Assembly (NCBI GenBank): GCA_017459075.1
Contig: JAFUDQ010000006.1
Location: forward strand, 1-64,000
DNA: 64,000 nucleotides
Reading direction: 5' to 3'
From: Bacteroidales bacterium
GTDB lineage: Bacteria; Bacteroidota; Bacteroidia; Bacteroidales; UBA932
Shown here: positions 58,089-64,000 of the stretch, in pieces
Layout of the letters: each line of letters opens with the position of its first letter
How positions within the stretch are numbered: position 1 is the first letter of the stretch
Made by a program: the position numbers and the translations under genes
The notes under the pieces: model-generated
Databases searched by the model: none
Seen by the model: only the letters and a program-made list of their open reading frames with translations
Told to the model about the DNA's origin: nothing

Positions 58089-59213
58089 TTATTTTATTCC
58101 CCGCTGCAATTTGCCGAAGCTTTTTTTGCCGAATACCAATGCCGATATTGGCAGACAGTGGTTGTAAATACCTGATATGCAGGCGTTTCCGTGTGTGGAT
58201 AAAAAAGCTTCCAACTCTTTTGCCGATGCTGCCTTCCCCCTTAGTTTTTTATATTCTTTATGGGCCGATGTCACCGCTTTGAAGCTGGAGGTCCTTCCCG
58301 TAAGAAGGAAAATGGCTGCGCTGATGCCGTCCAGTACCATTCGGGTGAAAATCCTTCTGCCAGCCCTGCAGCGTGCCTTGGTAGACGCCTTGGAAGCGCT
58401 TAGTCCTTCTCGCAAATATTTGACAGCCAGGGTCTTGGCAAGATTGTTATGCAGCATCAGCAGGTTGTTCCTGTAATTCAGCTTGAGTTTTCCGGGAGAC
58501 TCGGCGGGAAGGGTTCCGCCACCAAGGTGATAGATGGTGGAAACCGGCACCACGCAGGCCCTCCAGCCTTCAAGGTGAGCCCTCCAGCAGAAGTCAATTT
58601 CCTCCATGTGGGCAAAGAACCTGTCGTCAAGCCCGCCCAGGGCCTGCCAAAGGCTGCATCGGACCATGAGACTGGCGCCTGTGGCCCAGAAAACATCGGC
58701 AGGGGAGTGCCCGTACTGGCCTTCATCCTTCTCTGTCCATTTGAGCACGCGGCCTCGGCAGAAGGGAAAGCCGTATCGGTCTATGAAGCCTCCGGCGGCT
58801 CCTGCGTACTCAAACCTGTCTTTGTCCTGCCATGCGTGAAGGACCGGGGCGCAAATGCCGCAGTCCGGGTTCTTCTCCATGAATTCCGTAAGGGGCTCAA
58901 GCCAGCCTTTCGGAACCTCAATGTCAGAGTTCAGGAGTAGGAAGCAGTCAAAGCCGCTTAGCTGGGCCAAAGCCCTGTTGTAGCCTCCTGTAAAGCCATA
59001 ATTCTTGTCCAAGGTAATGAGGCTTGCTCCCGGGAAGCGCTCTTTCATGAACTCTGCCGAGCCGTCCGTGGAACCATTATCCGCCACAACCACGGTGTAA
59101 TCTCCCCCCGGAGTCCCGTCTTCAGCGCAGCCGGCCGAAGAGAGGACTCCCGGCAGAAACTGCTCCAGGAATCCCTTGGTGTTCCAATTCAATATGACTA
59201 TCGCCGTCTTCAT
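58089..59213 (-). CDS. Family 2 glycosyltransferase
   Basis: This 374-aa protein has a GT-A fold of the rhamnosyltransferase/WcaA type: AIVILNWNTKGFLEQFL, VVADNGSTDGSAEFM, DKNYGFTGGYNRAL, the DxD region LLNSDIEVPKGWLEPL, a MEEIDFCWRAHLEGW acceptor motif and YHLGGGTL. A C-terminal hydrophobic helix (about 290-305, DGISAAIFLLTG) may anchor it to the membrane. It probably adds a sugar to a surface glycan; donor and acceptor are unknown. The start overlaps the slyD stop by one base (TAATG). Confidence 0.92.
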   Translation of the reverse strand: MKTAIVILNWNTKGFLEQFLPGVLSSAGCAEDGTPGGDYTVVVADNGSTDGSAEFMKERFPGASLITLDKNYGFTGGYNRALAQLSGFDCFLLLNSDIEVPKGWLEPLTEFMEKNPDCGICAPVLHAWQDKDRFEYAGAAGGFIDRYGFPFCRGRVLKWTEKDEGQYGHSPADVFWATGASLMVRCSLWQALGGLDDRFFAHMEEIDFCWRAHLEGWRACVVPVSTIYHLGGGTLPAESPGKLKLNYRNNLLMLHNNLAKTLAVKYLREGLSASKASTKARCRAGRRIFTRMVLDGISAAIFLLTGRTSSFKAVTSAHKEYKKLRGKAASAKELEAFLSTHGNACISGIYNHCLPISALVFGKKSFGKLQRGIK

Positions 59214-59818
59214 TAATTATCTTTATGGCAGCATTCTCCATCGTGGTGGTGGCAGCACTCGCCATCCTCGTGATGATGGCAATGCCCCTCGCCATGGTGA
59301 TGATGGCCACAACCGCAGCCGCACTCCTCCTGAGGCAGATACTCGCCATGCAGGCCTTCTTTGAGTTCCTTCTCGGTAGCATCGCGAACCTCAAGAATCT
59401 CTCCCTTGAAATTCAGGGTTTTACCAGCCATCGGATGGTTGAAATCCATGGTGACGCTGTTCTCTTTCACGGCAACCACCTTGCCATTCACTACATGGCC
59501 GGAACTGTTCAGCATCGGAATGAAATTACCCGGCTCCAAAAGATCCTCGCGAATCTTTCCGTCAATCTCAAAACTGTCCTTTGGAATGTCAAAGCAGTGC
59601 TTGGGCTCATACTGACCGTAGCCTTCTTCAGGGCTCATCTGGAACTCGAAGGTGTCTCCGGCCTCCTTACCCTCAATCTCTGCCTCGAATTTAGGCAGAA
59701 GCATGTGTCCGCCGTGAATATAATCCAAAGGCTGCTCTTTGGTAGCCTTGTCTGCAATCTGTCCGTCTACGGTAAGCTCGTATGTGAGCACCACAACTTT
59801 GTTCTTCTCTATTTTCAT
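59213..59818 (-). CDS. slyD: SlyD-type FKBP peptidyl-prolyl isomerase with metal-binding tail
   Basis: This 201-aa cytosolic FKBP with an inserted flap domain starts at MKIEKNKVVV. FKBP blocks are KEQPLDYIHGG, EIEGKEAGDTFEFQMSPEEG, the insert-in-flap NFIPMLNSSGHVV, VTMDFNHPMAGKTLNF and EILEVRDAT. The C-terminal 35 residues are packed with His and Cys (CGCGCGHHHHGEGHCHHH then ECCHHHDGECCHK), a nickel/zinc-binding tail. SlyD aids folding and delivers nickel to hydrogenases or urease. No such enzyme lies in the window. Confidence 0.95.
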   Translation of the reverse strand: MKIEKNKVVVLTYELTVDGQIADKATKEQPLDYIHGGHMLLPKFEAEIEGKEAGDTFEFQMSPEEGYGQYEPKHCFDIPKDSFEIDGKIREDLLEPGNFIPMLNSSGHVVNGKVVAVKENSVTMDFNHPMAGKTLNFKGEILEVRDATEKELKEGLHGEYLPQEECGCGCGHHHHGEGHCHHHEDGECCHHHDGECCHKDN

Positions 59819-59831
59819 ATAAATCAATTAT

Positions 59832-61172
59832 TTAGCTATTGAAATCTACATCTTTAAATACCAGTGTGGGTACAACTCTCGGCCTGCACGGGCGGGCATC
59901 ATTGCCAACGGCAACAAGGTTGTTCCACAGTTCCAGCATATTGCCCGTAATAACCAGCTCCCTAACGGGGAAGGAACCGTCCGGCCCATAGTAGAAGCCT
60001 TCTGCGCCAAAGGAAAAATCTCCCGTTGCGCTGTTGCAGTTTCCACCGTTGAAACCAGTTACAAGCACCGTACCATTGTTTCCTCCTGCCAGCCCTTTCA
60101 GGCAGTCTTCCAGCAGTTCTTTGCAGCCTTTTGCCGTTGTGCTGGCAACTACAGGCCTTGATGCATCGTCTACTGTAGAGCTGATGCCCATTTTCTTTGA
60201 TATGTAAGTGTTTACAAACCAATTCTTTAACACTCCATTAGAAACAAGCGGCATTTCCCTGGCGGAGATTCCTACTGAGTCGAAGAGCCGGGAGCCGTAG
60301 GCGCCTTCTTCACGGGGACGTTCGGTAATATTCAAAAAATCAGGGAAACACTTCTGGCCCAGTTTGTCGGCAAGGAAGGAGTTGTTCTGCTGGATGGCGA
60401 AGCCGTTCATCGCGCTTAAAACAGGGGCCAGTAACCTGGAGGCGCTTTCATAGTCCACCACCATGGCCATTTTGCCTCCGGCGCACTCCTTCGCATCCCT
60501 TTTATCCAGGGCGTCTTTAAGCGCCTTCCGTCCAACTGCGGCGGTATCCAGTTTAAGGGGGCTGCGCGCTGCATCCCACCAATATGCGCTCACCTTGGCA
60601 TCGGCATCCTTCACAGTTATCTCATTTGCAAAGTCGAAGGTGCACTCGCTCTGGCGGCAGAAAAGGCCGTTTGAATCCATGATGCAAAGGTCTGTAAGCG
60701 TGTCAGAATACTCCGCTTCCTCTGAAACTATATCGGGATTTGTCCCGAATACTGAGCCTTCCAGGGCTTTCCGGATACGAAGCTCCATTGTCATGCTCTC
60801 GTAGGCGGGGGTGTCGCAAACCTTAATGTCTTCGGAGTCTTTTTCTGTCCTTGATGGGTCGGGAAGGTCCCTGCACTCATCCGGGGCCATCATCCTGACG
60901 GTTTCCATGGCCTTTTTTACGAAGTCTTCAACACCTTCCTCAAATTTGTTGGTAGAGAAGGTGCCGAATCTGCCGTCAGCAAAAATGGCCAGTGTGACGG
61001 CCCTGTCCATGCTGTGGGTTATCTTGTCTACCTGCCCGTCCAGCACGCCTACAAGGTCCATTACGCTTTTGCTTACTGTCACCCTGCACTTCTGCGCCCC
61101 GGCTTCCAGGGCCTTTTCCATGAAAGCCCTTGCCGATGCTATCTCTGAATTATTCAAGAATGCGTCTGTCAT
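59832..61172 (-). CDS. pmbA: PmbA/TldE-type subunit of the TldD/TldE protease
   Basis: This 446-aa protein starts at MTDAFLNNSEIA, overlapping the tldD stop by one base (TAATG). It shows the family start (ARAFMEKALEAGAQKCRV), FADGRFGTFSTN and the PLVSNGVLKNWFVNTYISKK block, then GNNGTVLVTGFNGGNCN and ELVITGNMLELWNNL. It lacks the zinc HExxxH motif, as expected for the regulatory partner. With TldD it degrades unfolded or leader peptides. Confidence 0.94.
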   Translation of the reverse strand: MTDAFLNNSEIASARAFMEKALEAGAQKCRVTVSKSVMDLVGVLDGQVDKITHSMDRAVTLAIFADGRFGTFSTNKFEEGVEDFVKKAMETVRMMAPDECRDLPDPSRTEKDSEDIKVCDTPAYESMTMELRIRKALEGSVFGTNPDIVSEEAEYSDTLTDLCIMDSNGLFCRQSECTFDFANEITVKDADAKVSAYWWDAARSPLKLDTAAVGRKALKDALDKRDAKECAGGKMAMVVDYESASRLLAPVLSAMNGFAIQQNNSFLADKLGQKCFPDFLNITERPREEGAYGSRLFDSVGISAREMPLVSNGVLKNWFVNTYISKKMGISSTVDDASRPVVASTTAKGCKELLEDCLKGLAGGNNGTVLVTGFNGGNCNSATGDFSFGAEGFYYGPDGSFPVRELVITGNMLELWNNLVAVGNDARPCRPRVVPTLVFKDVDFNS

Positions 61173-62626
61173 TATTCTCCTCCTACTGTTAATCCGTCTA
61201 CAAGCACCGTCGGTATTCCGCATGAAACCGGTACGCTCTGCTCTTTTCCGCAGGTCCAGGCACCATCGTCCACAATGGCGTCATTGCCTACCGCCTTTAT
61301 CTGTCCAAGGGCCCTCGGACCGTTGCCAATAATGTTGATATCCTTTACAGGCATCGTCAGGCGGCCGTTTTCAATGAGATAACCGCTTTTTACATAGAAG
61401 GTGAAGTCTCCTTCGCCAATCTTAACCTGGCCATTGGAGAATTCATCAACGTATATACCTTTTTTTACAGAGCCGATGATGTCTGTGGCGTTGCTGCTGC
61501 CGCTTTCCATATATGTCGCCCTCATCCTTGGAATTGGGGCGTACCTGAAGCTTTCCCTTCTTCCGTTACCGGTGGGCTGGACTCCAAGGGCGCGGGCGCT
61601 GATGCGGTCGTGAAGGAAGGATGTGAGAACTCCGTTTTCTACCATGACCGTCCTTTGTGCCGGTACGCCTTCATCGTCAAAGTTGAGGGAGCCGCGGCCT
61701 CCTCTTATTGTGCCGTCGTCGACGATTGTAATGTCATCGGAGCAGATTTTCCTGCCCAGCATGTCATTGAAGACAGACTGGCCTTTTCTTATGAAATCGG
61801 CCTCGAAAGCGTGTCCCATGGCCTCGTGAAGCAGTATGCCGGAGGCTCCTGCTCCCATTACAACCGGCATTTTGCCTCCCTTGGGACGGCCGGCCAGGAA
61901 CTTGTCGTCCATGTTTTTCAGGGCTTCGCTTGCAAGGCTGTCCACAAGGCTGTCGGAGAGCATTTCGGCTCCCATCCTGAAGCTTCGGCTGGCATGGGAG
62001 TTTACGATGTTCTTTCCGTCGGAGAGTATGACGGATACGGCCAGGGTCCCCATCGGCCTTGTCTCATATTTGAGTTCGGCGAAAGAGTTGTACATCAGGA
62101 TGTCGCTGTTCTGCCAGGACAGTACGGCCATTATTTTTACAATCCGGCTGTCTTTTTCCCTGAGCTTATCTTCCAGTTTGTAAAGGGTTTTTGCAAGCTC
62201 CTGGGGCTGCTCTTTCTGCCAGTCGTTCAGGATTGGATACCTGTCTGCGGCGGGATTCGGCTTTCCTTTGTAAAGTCTTGGTACATAGCCGTTTTCTGCG
62301 GCGATGCTGTCCGATGTCCTTATTCTTCCTTCTCCTATTGCAGATGCCGATGCGGCGGCGGCACGCATTGCCGCCGGCTGGGTGCTTTCTGAGTATGCGT
62401 ATCCGGTTTTTTCTCCGCACAGGGTGCGGATGCCTACTCCGTAGTCAATGTGAAAACCGCCGGAGGCTACCTTTCCGTCTCGGAGCATAAGGTCGCTGTA
62501 AACGGAGTTTTCAAAGAAAAGGTCGGCGTATGAACCGCCTTTTCCCATGGCTATGGCAATAAGATTCTCAAGGTCTTCGTTTCCAACCTTGAAGGTGTCA
62601 AAGTAGTATTTCTTATCGTAAATCAT
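61172..62626 (-). CDS. tldD: TldD metalloprotease subunit
   Basis: This 484-aa zinc metalloprotease has the active-site HEAMGHAFEAD (HExxxH) at about residue 270. Upstream are SDLMLRDGKVASGGFHID and YGVGIRTLCGEKTGYAYS. Downstream are DDGTIRGGRGSLNFDDEG and a final VKDINIIGNGPRALGQI. In complex with PmbA it cleaves unfolded peptides and can mature peptide natural products. The zeta-like kinase gene upstream overlaps its start by 14 bases. Confidence 0.96.
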   Translation of the reverse strand: MIYDKKYYFDTFKVGNEDLENLIAIAMGKGGSYADLFFENSVYSDLMLRDGKVASGGFHIDYGVGIRTLCGEKTGYAYSESTQPAAMRAAAASASAIGEGRIRTSDSIAAENGYVPRLYKGKPNPAADRYPILNDWQKEQPQELAKTLYKLEDKLREKDSRIVKIMAVLSWQNSDILMYNSFAELKYETRPMGTLAVSVILSDGKNIVNSHASRSFRMGAEMLSDSLVDSLASEALKNMDDKFLAGRPKGGKMPVVMGAGASGILLHEAMGHAFEADFIRKGQSVFNDMLGRKICSDDITIVDDGTIRGGRGSLNFDDEGVPAQRTVMVENGVLTSFLHDRISARALGVQPTGNGRRESFRYAPIPRMRATYMESGSSNATDIIGSVKKGIYVDEFSNGQVKIGEGDFTFYVKSGYLIENGRLTMPVKDINIIGNGPRALGQIKAVGNDAIVDDGAWTCGKEQSVPVSCGIPTVLVDGLTVGGE

Positions 62627-63209
62627 CTTCTTCCTTGTAAGTTGCAGCCTGGGCTTTTATTGCCTCGAATTTCAGGTTGTCCTGTACGACCATGTTTTTT
62701 TGCCAGCCCTGGGCTACAAGTTTGAATGGCACGGTTGTGTTGTCTGCAAGCATCCATCTGTCAGAGGCTGGCATATATACTTCAAAAAAGTGCCTGAGGC
62801 CGCTGCGGTAGCGTCTTCTGATTGTGGGTTCGGGTACGTTGTGGCCGCCGGCATTCACCCTTGCCTTGACTCTTTGGATGGCCAGCTCTACATTTTCTAC
62901 CCAGAAGTACAGGATTGTTATGCTGTATCCGTATTCGCGTGCTGTTTCGATGGTTCTCATAAGGGTCCTGGAGGAGAGGGTAGTTTCTATGCAGAAGTCT
63001 TCTTTCCTTTCCAGGAGGTAGTTGATTCTTTTTACCATGAAGCGGCCTGCGCTCAGGGAGGCTTTGTCGGGGTCGAAGGGGGAGAGGCCTTTTGCAAATT
63101 CGTCGGAGTTTACAAAGTAGGCGCAGTCCCACATTTCCGGCAGCAACGTGTATGAGGCCGTTGTTTTTCCGGACCCGTTGCAACCTGATATTATATACAA
63201 TTTCGGCAT
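62613..63209 (-). CDS. Zeta-toxin-like P-loop kinase
   Basis: This 198-aa protein has a Walker A at its very N-terminus (LYIISGCNGSGKTTASY, residues 4-20). NSDEFAKGLSPFDPDKASL follows, as in zeta-type enzymes, then ETTLSSRTLMRTIETAREYGY and ILYFWVENVELAIQRVKARV and a basic RRRYRSGLRHFFEVY lid region. Zeta-like proteins phosphorylate UDP-GlcNAc-type substrates or act as toxins. No antitoxin is adjacent, and the gene sits in a housekeeping run overlapping tldD, so a metabolic or chromosomal function is more likely than a plasmid addiction role. Confidence 0.85.
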   Translation of the reverse strand: MPKLYIISGCNGSGKTTASYTLLPEMWDCAYFVNSDEFAKGLSPFDPDKASLSAGRFMVKRINYLLERKEDFCIETTLSSRTLMRTIETAREYGYSITILYFWVENVELAIQRVKARVNAGGHNVPEPTIRRRYRSGLRHFFEVYMPASDRWMLADNTTVPFKLVAQGWQKNMVVQDNLKFEAIKAQAATYKEEDDLR

Positions 63210-63224
63210 ATAGCTAAGCTATTT

Positions 63225-63941
63225 TTATTCCACTCCTCTCGCTCCGCCGGTGACACCATAGCCGAAGAGAGCAAAATCCCCCTTGCATGGGTCTCCGGGG
63301 AAGATTTTCTCAAAGGCTGCGGTTATTTCCTGCGCGGTGGCAAGGTCTTTCTGCCTGCGGGTGGTAAGGCCAAGTTCCGTAGCCTGGGAATAAACATGGG
63401 TATCCAGGGGAATGATTAGTTCCGCCTTGTCGGAGTTCTTCCATAGCCCAAGGTCTACCTTACCGTCATCGCGGACAAACCATCGGCGCATCATGTTTAT
63501 TTTCTTGTTCGGAGCCTTAGCATCTTCCTTCTGACCGAAGATTTGCGTCCTGATATCGTCCACGGGCAACTGCTCCAGGCTTTCATGGCCTGAGTACCAG
63601 ACCTTCAGCCTGTCGCAGATATCGGCCACCTCGCACCACTTTACCGTACGGTGAATACTCACCGGCTCGCGGCAGCATCGGCCCTGCATCACAAAGTCGT
63701 AAGGCTTCCAATCCATGGCGTCAAAAAGCCTGCCGCAGTCCCTTACAATCATGGCCCTGCGGCCCCAGGCAAAGTGAGCCGCAAATATGGCAGCAATCTC
63801 TACGTCTTTCAGGTTGCATCGTCCCGCCTTCATCATCCCCGCAAACCTGGTAGGAAAGGCAATAGGATCCTCCTGAAAATACTCAGGAGAATTATACTTC
63901 TCTGCCCATCCGGCAAGCTTACATCTCAATTCCTCAGTCAT
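63225..63941 (-). CDS. TIGR02757/DUF2400 family protein
   Basis: This 238-aa conserved Bacteroidetes protein of unknown function starts at MTEELRCKLAGW. A promoter box overlaps the alternative ATG 9 bases upstream. Family-like blocks are FPTRFAGMMKAGRCNLKDVE, IAAIFAAHFAWGRR, IPLDTHVYSQATELGLTTRR and GDPCKGDFALFGYGV. The fold resembles HhH-GPD DNA glycosylases, with LFGYGVTGG near the end, but activity is not established as far as I know. It heads the leftward run, 15 bases before the zeta-like gene. Confidence 0.88.
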   Translation of the reverse strand: MTEELRCKLAGWAEKYNSPEYFQEDPIAFPTRFAGMMKAGRCNLKDVEIAAIFAAHFAWGRRAMIVRDCGRLFDAMDWKPYDFVMQGRCCREPVSIHRTVKWCEVADICDRLKVWYSGHESLEQLPVDDIRTQIFGQKEDAKAPNKKINMMRRWFVRDDGKVDLGLWKNSDKAELIIPLDTHVYSQATELGLTTRRQKDLATAQEITAAFEKIFPGDPCKGDFALFGYGVTGGARGVE

Positions 63942-63947
63942 AGCCTG

Positions 63948-63955
63948 CAAAGATA
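63948..63955 (-). promoter_or_regulatory. -7 box directly upstream of the TIGR02757 gene
   Basis: TATCTTTG on the minus strand ends 6 bases before the preferred ATG at 63941 and covers the alternative ATG at 63950. It predicts an almost leaderless mRNA. Confidence 0.6.
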
Positions 63956-63959
63956 GTAA

Positions 63960-64000
63960 TTATTTCGTTGCGGCTTCAAGGCGTTTCATCATGGAGAACA
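63960..64000 (-). CDS. C-terminal end of a gene continuing past the window
   Basis: The minus strand reads FSMMKRLEAATK and then TAA in one frame up to the window edge. Only 12 residues are visible, so no family can be named and it may be a chance frame. Confidence 0.3.
   Translation of the reverse strand, partial: FSMMKRLEAATK

Noticed and set aside
62613-63209. Zeta toxin of an epsilon-zeta addiction module
   Set aside because: There is no small epsilon-type antitoxin gene next to it, and it is embedded and overlapping in a housekeeping operon.

Overview
The window is a stretch of a Bacteroidota chromosome, most likely from the order Bacteroidales. The evidence is repeated TAnnTTTG -7 boxes with an upstream TTTG/TTG about 19-20 bases away (the Bacteroidetes primary sigma factor pattern), a SusB-type GH97 enzyme, a short-form Pgi, a TldD/PmbA pair, a metY-metX-thrA-asd operon and many secreted hydrolases. 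I cannot name a genus. Most genes are housekeeping and of moderate to high GC. Two segments are visibly AT-richer and look acquired.

Region by region. (1) 32-5198 is a compact 5.1-kb integrative element in the 3' end of tRNA-Arg(ACG). It is bounded by a 23-bp direct repeat and carries a tyrosine recombinase, an excisionase-like HTH protein, a replication initiator resembling filamentous-phage gene II/X proteins, and orphan genes. (2) 5179-11107 holds tRNA-Arg, rplS, grpE-dnaJ (DnaJ has HPY in place of HPD), a GpsA-like dehydrogenase, mazG and a secreted GDPD-like protein. (3) 11150-22201 holds a TrpB-like enzyme and a long leftward operon recA-recG-cutC-WYL regulator-S9 peptidase-GH9/deacetylase fusion. 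(4) 22302-25689 holds rlmN and a patatin/outer-membrane-barrel protein. Its 3' end is repeated at 26879 after a 301-aa unknown gene and some debris.

(5) 27010-31118 is an AT-rich island: an MFS transporter facing a two-gene operon of a SIR2-like/TIR protein and a membrane-anchored nSTAND-type ATPase. This is the best candidate in the window for an undescribed immune-type system. (6) 31155-38060 holds recX, a GH97 alpha-glucosidase with a repeat inserted in frame, an SUMF1-sialidase fusion, a GNAT/Mom-like protein, a TPR protein and a membrane protein. (7) 38057-42690 holds a HicBA toxin-antitoxin pair, a zinc-ribbon membrane protein and hisS. (8) 42782-47952 is an sppA-pgi-phytase/GDPD-fusion operon.

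(9) 47973-54679 has an Lrp regulator facing the methionine/threonine branch operon. MetX and MetY make homocysteine from homoserine, which is supplied by the bifunctional ThrA and by Asd. (10) 54720-64000 has initiator tRNA-fMet and a long leftward run: TIGR02757 protein, zeta-like kinase, tldD, pmbA, slyD, GT2, trkA and an ABC-F ATPase that also has a repeat inserted in frame.

Repeat families are notable. There are two copies of a GC-rich palindromic intergenic repeat, and a TCGAAATGACA family seen both as an intergenic tandem array and inside coding sequence. All calls come from reading the sequence and translations by eye. No database search was possible.
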